Of a stretch of 29,199 nt of DNA, positions 9,781-19,504 are shown in pieces; within the stretch, counting starts at the first letter, position 1; each line of letters begins with the position of its first letter. The notes below the pieces were generated by a model, which was given only the letters and a program-made list of their open reading frames with translations, made no database searches and was not told the DNA's origin. Source of the stretch: Vitrella brassicaformis (taxonomy: Eukaryota > Sar > Vitrellaceae); assembly GCA_001179505.1 (NCBI GenBank), contig CDMY01000696.1, forward strand, positions 1-29,199. The letters run 5' to 3'. Position numbers and translations under genes: made by a program.

Positions 9781-10270
9781 GAGAGGGAGGATTGGGTGGC
9801 CGGCTGCACAAAGGAGTCGCTGTGTCGTGTGGCGGTGGCCGTCTGTCTGTGAGCTGTCCTTCTGTGATGTGTGCTCGCGAGAGTTTGTTGATCTCTCGTC
9901 GATGCATCCGTCACACACGGCCGGCTCACAGACAGACAGACAGACAGACCGACACACACAGACTCTGATCTGCCTGTGAGAGAGAGACTGACCTTCTTCT
10001 ATCTGGTACCATGTGTTGGTTTCCCTCATGTGTGTCCTCCCCCCTCTCTCTGTGGGCATCTTGCATCTCAGCTCTCAACTTCAGAGCGTCAACCCATGAA
10101 GGGTGTTGGTGCTTTTGGGTTGCCGGGCGGTGACAGAGATGCGCACAGAGGGGGTGGGTGAGGGAATGAATGGACAAACACACGACTGCTGATCCATCAC
10201 ACCGACACGGCAGTAGCTAATTGGATGGATGCTTAGATCTTTTGGGCCGCATAGAAGGGATGTGGCTGCT

Positions 10271-10305
10271 GCCATGATGGCCCTGTTGTGGCCATGATGG
10301 CCCTG
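10271..10305 (+). repeat. 15-bp direct repeat
   Basis: GCCATGATGGCCCTG occurs at 10271-10285 and again at 10291-10305, followed by a related CCATGATGCCATG. It lies in the spacer about 700 bp upstream of the perforin-like start codon. Confidence 0.8.
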
Positions 10306-10822
10306 CTCACCATGATGCCATGCTGCCACCGACTTTTCATACGAGTTGTGCAGTTTTCAAACTCCTTCTCTGCTGCTGCGTGTGTCTGGCTGGTGCGTCT
10401 CGCTGTGTGTATGTGTTTGGTGGTCGCCTGGGTTGGGAGTATCCCTTAATTCGTGTGTCGGAGACACACCGAGGGAGAAAGGATCATGCCACTTTTCGGC
10501 ATGATTTCATTCGGCCTCACTTGGTTGCCGGCTTCTCTCTCTCTTCCTCATGCGTGTGTGCGTTCTGTGCGTCCGTATGCGTATGTGCACCAAACGTATA
10601 CGGTGAGTAGGCCGTGGTCTGTTGTGTATCTTCGTGTTGCTTTGGGTGGGACAAGCCGCCAGCTTTTCACTCCTTCTCCCCTTTCCATGCGACCACGTGT
10701 GTGTGGGCGTGTTGATGACCGTATCAAGTGTTCATGCGCCGTCGATTACGTGATGCATATGTGCTGTGAGCGCGAGCGCATCGCAAGTGTGGACAACAGG
10801 GGAAGAAAGAGAGTGCATCTAT

Positions 10823-10888
10823 CAGCCATGATGCTGGAAGACATTAATGGGCGGTGAATGCTCGTGAGAGTCCTCTTCATCAACCACC
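10823..10888 (+). pseudogene. Copy B: orphan duplicate of the unknown gene's 3' end
   Basis: The sequence repeats the terminal codons of the gene ending at 7983, including an in-frame AMMLEDINGR followed by TGA, and extends into matching 3' flank (CTTCATCAACCACC). The open frame upstream (from 10453) does not resemble the rest of that gene and has no recognisable exon structure. It is therefore called a residual or displaced gene tail. An alternative is a real paralogue whose other exons I cannot recognise in 8000-10800. Confidence 0.45.
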
Positions 10889-10977
10889 CATGGACAAGTG
10901 TTGCGTAGAGATGGAAATCCCGCGCGATCTCCGTTTACCGACCTTGGCTAAGAAGCTGGAAAGGCGGGAAGGCAGAA

Positions 10978-13900
10978 ATGAATGTTCTGAGGCTGTTCGT
11001 CGTCGTCGCAGCCATCGCGAGCAAGGCAGCCTATGCTTTAACGAAGATCCAAGCCTCCTCTCGCCACACGGTCAGCCGACAGCCGGCTATGTCGGAGCTG
11101 AATGTAAGGCCAGCACAACAGGCAGATCTTGGTGCGAACACAACCTTGCACTGACGTGTGTCCCTTTTGCTGGCAGTACGAAGCCAAGGGGACGTCGCTG
11201 ACGGCCTCGGCAGCCTTCAGAGGCGCAGATCTGCGTCAGCGGCAGACGCCACCCGAAGACACTAAGTACGTCCACGAGACCCGGTACAATGTGCAAGGCC
11301 TCGGCGAGAACCTCCCCTATCCATCGGTGGACTACTTGGGAAGGTACGTAGAAAAAACTCAGTCTTTGGAGCACAGCACAAAATTCTGTGGCTGAATGTA
11401 TGTGCACGTGATTTGCAGTGGATACGACACCATCTTCGGTGCGCAATGTCATGGGTAAGAAGATGAAAATGGAGGCGCACACACATGGATGGATGGATGG
11501 ATGGAGGGGTGTGTGGGTGTGTGTGTGGTCAATGGTTGCTCAGGTAACCCCGAGGGTGATCCCGATACCCAGATCGACCCCGGCTGGAGGGAGCCTGCCG
11601 CTCAGCTGTCATTCAGCCAGGACGGCCCCTTCCTGTCGCGAGACATGCGGTACCTTCGCCCAGTGGAGGGATGGGGACGACCTGAATACTCGTGCCGTAA
11701 GGAGCGCTGATAAGACGTCAAGCTATGATCTCGAATGCTGAACATTCTTACAGACCAGACGCAGAGTGTTGAGGAGCTCAGCTCTCTGAGCGACTATCGG
11801 TCATCCTTGTCCATCGATGTGTCCGTCAGCGCCTCGTACAATGGATTCCTCGCGTCTGGATCTTTCTCGGCTTCTGCGGGTTACGACCGTTTCAAGCGCG
11901 ACATCGTAAAGACCAGCAGCGAGAGATTTGACATGAACACTTACTGCCTGCAGTTTGTGGCGGGTAAAAGGCTCTCAGCGACCGTGTGTCAGTCGCATTG
12001 CGGCAATCCATGTGTCCATTTCTGTTTGTCACAGGTCTGTCGCCATCGATGAAGATCGAGCCGACGGAAGCGATGAAGAAAGCCATCGACAAGCTGCCCA
12101 ACGACATTAAGAAATCGAACCTGGAGCGATGGCTTGATTTCTTTCGGGTGTGTACGGGGAAAGAGCTCTTTCCTCACTTGTGGGTCCACGACGCCTTCGT
12201 GTGCAATTTGATCAGATCTATGGGACGCACGTTGCAGTGCAGGTGCGTCTGGGCGGCAAGATGTCACAGCAGGTAAGAAAAGCTGGGAACCGTTTTCTCC
12301 ATCTTGGCGTGTCCCTGTCCCGGTTATCTCTGCACAGATCATCATGAAGTCCAAGGATGTGACCAAGCTGAGGGCAGAAGGCGTCGACGTGAAGGCGGCC
12401 ATGTCCATGTCATATGGACCGTATAGGTACAGAAAAGACACGTGACGCACACTGTACTTATGTCTCAGTGTGGCTGCAGTGGCAAGGTGAAGATGAAAGC
12501 ATCGCAAGACACCAAATCCAAGGAAAAACTCGAGAACACGTCCAAGACACAGCGCACCCTCGTGCTGGGCGGCATCCCACCAGCCAGCGGCGCTGACAGC
12601 GCTGAGGGCTTCTCACAGTGGGCGGAGAGCGTGAGAGAGGCGCCGATGCCCGTCAGGTAAGCACACTGTGACACGGGAAAACAAAGGCACCTACGCTGTG
12701 TCTCGCTCACCTTCTCTGTGCATTGACGTCAGGATCGCCCTGGCGCCATTCGACGAGATATTTGACGCAGTCAAATCCAAGAGCGCCACCTACCAATTGG
12801 CCTATGAGAAGTATGCCGAGAAATACGGCGCGAAGGATGCGGGGGCCCTCGGAGTAGCCGGGGCCGCACCGAAATCGGTCAAAGAGATATTGGCTGACTA
12901 CAAGCCGCACAAGTGCACATTCGACCAGTCGTCGTATGAATGCAAGTGCCCGAGCAATAAGAAAGTCAGTGCGTGCGGAAGGCTTCCATCCGTGAGGAGA
13001 GGTGTTGCACCCTGTGTGTGTGTCGTTGTGTTCTCTAGATTGGTTTGGGGTTCCAGCTGCAGGCCAACTGTGACGACGGCAAGTTGGACAAGGCATACTA
13101 CACAAACTGCCCGGTAAGCGAGCGAGCGACACACAGATATCCACAAAGACATCTCTCATCATGGGTGTGGGTGCCTTTGACGCTGATGCGCTGATACAGG
13201 TCGGCGTGAATGGCTGCATCGGATCGCAGAAGGACCTGAGTGGCGACGACGAGAGCTACACCTGGCTCATGTGCGGCCCATCGGAGATCCGCGGTGTCAT
13301 CCAGCGATTCGTCAAGGGCGAAAACGTGGTAACGGCCACCTGTCCAAGCGGAACCAGAGTCTCTCTCGGCTTCAAACTGCAGCAGAACTCAGATTCCCCT
13401 GACAAATGGTGCGAAGCAGTAGAGGAATGGGACTCTGTTTGTAAGGAATTCTCTCCCTGTGTAATCCTGTAGGATTGCCGATGGGTGCACGGCCAACGAG
13501 CAGTCTTGCAGCCTTGGCTTGAAAAATCAGGGAGGCAACGACGAAGGTGATCCAAGACGGAGACACAAGAGAGACGAGAGAGACGGCCTTGTGCCTCACC
13601 TGATAGCACACCCCGGTCTGTCGGTTTGCTTGCGTGTCTGTCCTGGTTGATGCAGGTTATGTGTGGGTGGCATGCTTCCCCGCAGACACACCCGGTCAGC
13701 CGAGCTCAGCTCAGCGGGAGGAGGGGCGGCAACAAACACACAAGTATCTCATCCATGTGTACGTGTCCGTGTCAGGCCTCAGCGGCATCAGAAATGTGGC
13801 CAAGGCCGGCGACTTGCCGAGCAAATCGCCCTCTCTTTCCTGCCCGTCGGGCAAGAAGATCATCGCAGGTCTCAACATGCAGACCAACTCAAAGATGGGC

Positions 13901-14136
13901 CGCGTCTCCAAGTACTTTCGCGCCATTAGTGCGGGAGGGCGAAAATACACGACTTACACAAGTGAGTGGAGCTGAGAGCTGAGCAGCCGAAGATAAGTCA
14001 CTGAGGCACTCGAGGGCATGCTCTCTCTCTCTCTGTGTGTCTGTGTGTGTGTGTGTGTCTGTGTGTGTGTGTGTCGGTGTGTGCAGAGAACGAGAAGGGC
14101 AATGACGGGTACTTCGCGTGGATAGGCTGCTCCTAA
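10978..14136 (+). CDS. Secreted MACPF perforin-like protein (apicomplexan PLP type)
   Basis: Pore-forming protein family; in apicomplexans PLPs permeabilise membranes during egress or cell traversal. Sixteen exons: 10978-11103, 11177-11343, 11419-11438, 11544-11696, 11754-11963, 12035-12147, 12216-12272, 12338-12426, 12480-12656, 12733-12964, 13039-13113, 13200-13408, 13473-13546, 13656-13694, 13776-13961 and 14087-14136. This model gives 658 residues. Exon 1 encodes a signal peptide (hydrophobic LFVVVAAIA, likely cleavage after AYA). The MACPF domain starts with YLGSGYD and GNPEGDPDTQIDPGWR, the apicomplexan PLP signature, and contains the MACPF core motif YGTHV...LGGK in exon 7. Exons 10-16 encode a Cys-rich beta-repeat C-terminal region of the APC-beta type, with three CPSG/CPSN-led repeats each ending in a W-x-x-C segment. 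The exon 12/13 junction is ambiguous: the strong donor at 13441 would cause a stop. Role in this organism is unknown. Confidence 0.85.
11486..11504 (+). repeat. GGAT microsatellite in an intron
   Basis: About four GGAT units lie within intron 3 of the perforin-like gene (11439-11543), followed by a GT-rich run before the CAG acceptor. Confidence 0.85.
14017..14080 (+). repeat. CT/GT dinucleotide tract at the last acceptor of the perforin-like gene
   Basis: A CT run passes into GT runs and ends a few bases before the GTGCAG acceptor of exon 14087-14136. It fills most of the last intron. Confidence 0.85.
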
Positions 14137-15122
14137 CTGTGTGCTGTATGTCCACACACGTGTTGGCGTGCATACGTTAACGATGCACTTAGCGTGTAGA
14201 AAGAAGGCATTCTCTCATCGCAGGCACCATTGATGGTACCGAGCATGGACTGACTCATGTTCGTCGCCTCGGCCATGGCACACACACACGGACATGGCCC
14301 ATCTCTGCACATCCATTGACATGGCTAGTGTCTCATCCGTCTCATAAACGGGCCCCGCTACTCTGACGCGACACACCGGCAGATAGATAAATGGCCGCAA
14401 AACATCCTACGATGCACGATAATACCACAGGGCACATCGATCCTGTGTGCAGTGAGTGCTGCCTGCCATAAGAAACAAGTCAGTCTCCATCTATCTAATT
14501 TGTCGGCCCACATGGCGGCCGCCAGCAAAAGGCAAAAAAGCGGCAGCAAAACGAACGAACTATCAGCGTCTCAACGGCAGAGGCACTCATCAATCACTTA
14601 CCGTCGTCCGATCTATCAGCCTAGCAGCCCAAAACTCATCAGACGTCACATCTGCAGACATCACCAAGTGTGGAGCATGAAACACTCTCTGGGGGTGTGG
14701 TGTGTGGGGGAAAGGCAAAAAGCTTGGCCGAGGAGGGGGGGGAGAGGACAGGAGAGGGGAGGGAGGGGAGGTGACCGGCATGTGCGTCCACAAATATCAC
14801 ATCCGTCGGTCAGGGTGGGTATAGCAGTGTGTGTGTGTGTGTATGTCAAAATCGCACGTATTCGTGAAGAATACATGCGTGAAGCCCTCCCCTCCCTCCC
14901 CCACTCCCCTCGGCCGCCCCACACGCCCGCCCCACTACCCACTGTGTCTTCAGTGCCTCTAGCCCAAGCACGAGGCAGTACCTACGTGGTCCTTTCAAAA
15001 ATCCCCTCCCTCCCTCCATCCCTCAGCACAGCCCAGCCCTGCCACCGTGCAAGTAAGGTACCAATCCATCCACAGTGCTCGGCCATGTACCCTCCCCCTC
15101 CCCCCTCTCCCCCCTCCGTTGT
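14137..15122. other. Convergent spacer with strand-asymmetric purine and pyrimidine tracts
   Basis: This is the 3' flank of both the perforin-like gene (plus) and the minus-strand MBOAT gene. The plus strand is G/A-rich at 14728-14771 and C/T-rich at 14885-14940, 15001-15025 and 15090-15118. A GT run lies at 14827-14843. No gene is recognised; open frames through it translate to low-complexity proline and serine runs. Confidence 0.55.
14756..14901. repeat. 16-bp inverted repeat of G/A and C/T tracts
   Basis: GGGGAGGGAGGGGAGG at 14756-14771 is the exact reverse complement of 14886-14901, with about 114 bp between the arms. Each arm is also capable of G-quadruplex or triplex-type structure on the G-rich strand. 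Confidence 0.7.
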
Positions 15123-17117
15123 TCACTGTTCCTTTTCCCGCTCTTCGAGCAGGCTGCCCGACGTGCTCTGGCTCGACAGACTGCGCTTGACGCCCTCCGG
15201 TGACTGCTGCCCGCTGCTGCTCTTCTCCTGCTGCTTCATCTGCAGCGATGGCTCTCGCTTCTCAAGGCCCGTGTGCGGCAGGATGGCACCCATAATGAAG
15301 AAGAAGCCCATGACCCAGAAGCCGTAGTAGCTGACGGCGCGCCATGCGATGAAGGATGCCGAGAAGGTAAAGAAGACGAAGGGCATCTGGCTGTAGTGGA
15401 TGAACGTCTGGGAGACGATCCATCGCACCTGAATGAAGGCATCCATTCATTAAATAAGGGATACAGGAGGGCAAGTGTGGCGCATCCATGGGTGTCTGCG
15501 TGCGTACCACTTGGTAGAATTTGGCCATGATGGGCCGGTCCTCCATCGGCCATCGGTAGCGCCACTGCACACAAGGACACAACACGCCCATACGGTGACA
15601 GACTCGTCCGTCCCGTGTGCCATCCATCTTTTCCTATCCCTCGACTGACTGACCACAAGGTCTTGGCTGAGTTCAAACACAGGGTAGAGTGAGAAGGCCA
15701 GGTAGTAGCCCGCATCCCAGCCATGCCAAAACGCACTGATCGTCGTCGTCACCAACTTGCGCAACAGAGGAATCCTGCACACACGCACAAGCACAAGCAC
15801 AGTGAGTGACGCCACTCAACTCGCAACTCGCACACCCATTCATTATCCTTTCTCTCCCTCTCCTCTGTCTGCCTGTCCTGCCTGACTGACTTGATGGGCA
15901 GTCGCTTGTAGACATTGAGGGCCATCCAGGTCTGCACACTGCTGTTCCACTTCTTGATGACTTCCCGGATGTTCTGCGACCAGTCAAGCGTCGGATTGTA
16001 CGTCATAAAAACGTCATTGTTCACGCCGTTGAGCGCGCTCGTGTCGCAGCCTGCACATACACACACACACACACGCACGCACAGGTGCGTATGTCTGACT
16101 GCCTGTCTGCCTGGTCACAATGTGGCGGTCCCTTACCGACGCCAGCTGCTGCACACGTGCACTCGGCAATGAACCAGCAAAACAGAATCTCGGCCTTCTT
16201 GACCAACAACACGATGTTGATATAGAACAAACGATACCTGACATACGCAGCACAGATTCGCCAATGTGCCCATCTGCAGCCTTGTTTTGATGGCTGCAGC
16301 AGCAGTCCTCACCAGAATGAGTGCTCCAGAAAGGCGGGCTCGAGCACGGCCGCCACATTGAATCGCGGGAGCAGCAGATAGGCCAGCCAGTGCATGGAGC
16401 ACTCATATCCCCTCTTGAGCAAGAAGCCGCCGAAGTTCCTGGCCTTGGTGTTGGGGTTGTCGAACGTGTCCTGCACGGCCCGCCAGCTGAGGGTGGGGCC
16501 ACTCCAGATGCCGGGGAAGAACAGCATAAAGCTCATGAAACACGTCAGCGGCGGGACGGCCTGCGAGTCCTCCGCGTGGAAGGCAAACGTACCCAACCTG
16601 ACGCACACCGACACACAGAGGGGGGATCTGATCTATATAGGTATCTCTGTGCGGTGCGCATCCCATCGCAGGTCTCTCTCGTCTCTCTCGTCGCGACGGG
16701 GCGGGAGGGAGGCGATCCAAATACATACCTGAGAGTGAACATGTAGAAGGCCAGATCTCCCGAGATCGGCAGGTGCAGCCAGCCCATCATGGCCTTGATC
16801 CGCATCAGATTTGCAAAGCAAAAGGCCAGGGCTATCACCACGCACCCCGCCATCCGCCGTCTGTAGAGCAGCCGCGTGAGGCCATAGCAGACGAGCGAGA
16901 GGAGGATTGGCATCCAGACGGCACTCTGGAACATCAGCACCCATATTATGGCGCCGACGAGGGATGAGAAGAGCCGCCGTGACGATGTGGGCAGGGCGGG
17001 CAGCGCAAAGGAGAGGGAGAACGCGCCGAAGAGAGTCGCGGGATAGAGAAAGGCAGGCTCAGACAACGCAGAGTGAGAGAGAGGACCTGGTGCCTCCGCA
17101 ATGTCGGCGCCCTCCAT
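15123..17117 (-). CDS. MBOAT lysophospholipid acyltransferase (paralogue 1)
   Basis: Multi-pass ER membrane O-acyltransferase of the MBOAT family, most like the ALE1/LPCAT/MBOAT1-2 lysophospholipid acyltransferases that re-acylate lysophospholipids from acyl-CoA. Seven minus-strand exons: 17117-16729, 16597-16313, 16237-16137, 16050-15891, 15774-15654, 15564-15508 and 15428-15123. All phases agree and give 472 residues. Key motifs: LPISGDLAFYMFTLR; FFPGIWSGPTLSW; KKWNSSVQTWMALNVYKR with the conserved Asn near residue 294; and TISAFWHGWDAGYYLAF with the catalytic His near residue 329. The C-terminus is a charged, Ser-rich cytosolic tail. The start was set at the ATG at 17117 because MEGAD is followed directly by the first hydrophobic segment; an in-frame ATG at 17213 would leave only 8 bp to the neighbour. 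The adjacent plus-strand gene is a clear paralogue. Acyl acceptor and donor cannot be told from sequence. Confidence 0.85.
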
Positions 17118-17221
17118 CACTGGCGCGGGCCTTCTCACCCCTGGCAGCCTCTCTGGCGACACACACGGCCGCTTGCACTCCTCACCGCCCTCGGGGGATC
17201 GCACCTGACGCAAACTCCAAG
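17118..17221. promoter_or_regulatory. Bidirectional promoter interval of the MBOAT pair
   Basis: Only about 104 bp separate the two start codons of the head-to-head MBOAT genes, so both promoters and 5' leaders must lie here or inside the neighbouring first exon. The interval is C-rich; no TATA-like box is visible. If the minus-strand gene starts at 17213, the interval shrinks to 8 bp. Confidence 0.55.
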
Positions 17222-19086
17222 ATGGCTGGCGCTAGCCCAGGGTTGCCCAAGATCCAAGATTTAAGATCCAACCAAGCAACAAACACTAAGCTCGCGTGGC
17301 AGGAGGTGGACGGCGCGCTCTCTCCCGAGCTGAATGGTATCAAGGCTTCATTGCTCTTCCCGTTGCTGGTCGTTCTCGTCGTCGGAGGGAAGGTGATGGT
17401 GCAGCTTGTGGGACAGTCAATCGGAGCCGTCATCAGCTTCCTGACGTCCGTCAGCGAGATTCAAGACGAGACCGTCCTCATCGGCAGCCTGCTTTTGTTC
17501 ATCCCCCTCGCCGCACTTCTGCCGCACATCAGAGAACCCGCCTATAGGAGATGCTACTCGTCTGCCATCGGAGCTGTGATGGTCATTCTGCTGTTCGGGG
17601 ACGAGCTGTGGTGCTTCCTGGCGCTGGTCATCTCGGGCTATGTGCTCACGAGGTGGCTGGCGAATGCACGCTGCTCGTGCACAGGCTTCGCTGTGGTCGG
17701 CCTGTGTTTCACTTTCGCCAACATCGTCCGGCTGCTGGCGTGGAAGGGATTCATCACCCTGTCGCTGCGGAGCGACGTGGCGTTCTACATGCTGACTCTG
17801 CGGCTGGGGGCGTTTGCCTTCCTGACGCAGGACAACACCGTGGGGAAGCAGCAGTGGACGATGCCGTCATGGCGCGACTTCTGCGACTTCATCCTGTTCT
17901 TCCCATGCATGTGGTCGGGCCCCAGCCTGACCTACCCCCTCATCATGGACACACTCACGCAGCCCGCCCCCCCATCCCCACCGTCACTCGCTGACATGGC
18001 CACCTTCGCCGTCCACAGGGCGTTCGACTCGGGTCTGCACTTCTTCGGCTACTTTGTCCTGGTCCCCCTGTTTCCCCTCAACGGGCTGCTGTCGCCCTCC
18101 TTCCGCACGGCCCCTCTCTGGTGGCGGCTGGCGTATGTCTGCGTGCCGGTCTTCGGCAAGAGGTGCCAGATCGTCATGGCCTGGTACTTCGCCGAGGTGG
18201 CGTGTTTTGCCGCCGGGCTGGGGCTGCAGAAGCAGGGCAACAAATACGCCTACCTGCACATGGGGCTGCTCAGCGCATTCACAAGCGGTGATGCGCTGGG
18301 GGACGACCGCAGCCCCGTCAATGTGGGCAGCAGGAACAGCAGCGACGAGAAGCTCAGCGAGCGGCGGGGCGACTTCCTGGCCTTCGACTGGCGCGTGGAG
18401 ATATCGGAGGACATGCGGCTGCTGGTGCGGCGGTGGAACACCAGCGTCCAGACATGGCTCGCATACAACGTATACAAGCGGCTGCCAATCAGGTCAGCTC
18501 GGTGGGACAAGACAGGGTCCCAGAAACACTTCATGTTGTGTCGATGGCGTGGCCATCCATGCCATATATCAGGAGTAAGCTGGTGAAGCGTCTGATCACC
18601 CTGACGGTGGGTGCATTCTGGCACGGCATCTCGCCGGGCTTCTACATGTCCTTCTGTCTCTATCCCTTCGCCGACTTCTGTCAAGAGCTGGCTGGCTGGC
18701 ATGCAGTCTGGCCGGGCGAGTCGCTGCCCGCACTCAAACTGCTCATCAAACTGGTAAGTAACCTCACACACACACACACCTGACACATGACAGCTCATGT
18801 GGGCGAGTGTGTGCAGGTGCGCGTGTTGGGTACCCAGATCTTGCTGAACAGTCTGTTGCTGCCGTTCGTGCTGCTGGATTTCCACTCGTCTCTGCTGGCG
18901 TGGTATCACTGCGACCTGCTGCCCTTCTGGTTCATGGGCGCCCTCCTGCTCTTCGGCATGGCCAGGAGCGCACTGGCGGGGCCGACATATGGATCGCACA
19001 AGCAGAAGCAGCAGGCGGATGCCGCAGCTGGAGCTGCAACTGCCCGTGGGCTGAATGGGCGTGAGAAGGACATCAAAGGCAGCTAG
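17222..19086 (+). CDS. MBOAT lysophospholipid acyltransferase (paralogue 2)
   Basis: Second MBOAT enzyme, 573 residues, three exons: 17222-18492, 18573-18753 and 18817-19086. Motifs parallel its neighbour: LRSDVAFYMLTLRLGAF; FFPCMWSGPSLTY; RRWNTSVQTWLAYNVYKR with the conserved Asn near 406; and TVGAFWHGISPGFYMSF with the catalytic His near 441. It is about 100 residues longer, with extra N-terminal sequence and an insert near residues 350-390 (SRNSSDEKLSERR) that looks like a flexible loop. Its first exon is 1,271 bp and lacks three introns present in the paralogue; only the introns after the YKRLPI motif (phase 2) and before VRVLGTQ (phase 0) are shared. The ATG at 17222 was chosen; the frame stays open further upstream to 16907, but that would overlap the coding exon of the minus-strand gene. 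The likely role is acyl-chain remodelling of membrane phospholipids in the ER; substrate is unknown. Confidence 0.87.
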
Positions 19087-19504
19087 CTAGGTGGCCAGCT
19101 CTGACCTGACCTCTGACAATGAGGGTGCCACTGGTGGGATTGCCTTCTCGCTCTCTCGCTTTATTGCTGGCCGGCCGATTGCCGGCGGTGGGTGTGGTGT
19201 AATGTATTGGTGTTTGTCGGTCGGTCAGCCAGTGAGCCGATGACGAGAGAGTGAGAGAGCCACTGACTGTGTCGTGTGTGTATAACTATAGCTATTTTCA
19301 GCTACCGCACTAGCTAGGGACTGTGGATGGAGTGAGGCCGGTGGGCACTGGGCTATGTTTGTGTGGACACTGACACATAGATTGGACACATAACGAACGA
19401 TCTCTCATTGCATCGTCTGTCTGTCTGTCTGTCTCTGTCTGGGCGGGACAAGCCGACTGACTGACTCACCCACACACCTCCCAAGTGCCGTGCCCGTCTT
19501 ATGC
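19087..19504. other. Convergent spacer
   Basis: This lies between the stop codons of the plus-strand MBOAT gene and the minus-strand ankyrin-like gene. It contains short CTAG-rich patches around 19283-19316 and a CTGT run at 19413-19438. No gene or clear polyadenylation signal is recognised. Confidence 0.5.

Larger units (their letters stand above)
7984..10977. other. Three-kilobase repeat-rich spacer, no intact gene recognised
   Basis: This spacer lies between the unknown gene and the perforin-like gene, both on the plus strand. Open frames here (for example 8267-8800) are low in complexity and show no conserved motif. Its contents are microsatellites at 8663-8687, 9753-9780 and 9928-9949, a telomere-like palindrome at 9064-9077, a 15-bp direct repeat at 10271-10305 and a gene-tail copy at 10823-10888. 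The last kilobase should contain the promoter of the perforin-like gene. Confidence 0.5.

Noticed and set aside
9753..9949. Regularly repeated GACA blocks considered as a CRISPR-like array
   Set aside because: Units are four bases with no unique spacers, and the context is eukaryotic.
9675..10059. Minus-strand frames rich in SVCLSVCLS
   Set aside because: These are translations of GACA microsatellites at 9753-9780 and 9928-9949, not proteins.
10453..10857. 134-codon plus-strand frame ending in AMMLEDINGR
   Set aside because: Only the last ten codons match the real gene. The rest has no similarity or exon structure, so it is treated as a displaced gene tail.
16907..17221. Upstream extension of the plus-strand MBOAT frame to 16907
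   Set aside because: It would lie antisense on the coding exon of the neighbouring MBOAT gene and encodes an Arg/Ser-rich stretch without family similarity; the ATG at 17222 fits better.
18250..18999. 249-codon minus-strand frame opposite the plus-strand MBOAT gene
   Set aside because: It is a shadow of the GC-rich coding exons and the intervening introns, with no motif of its own.
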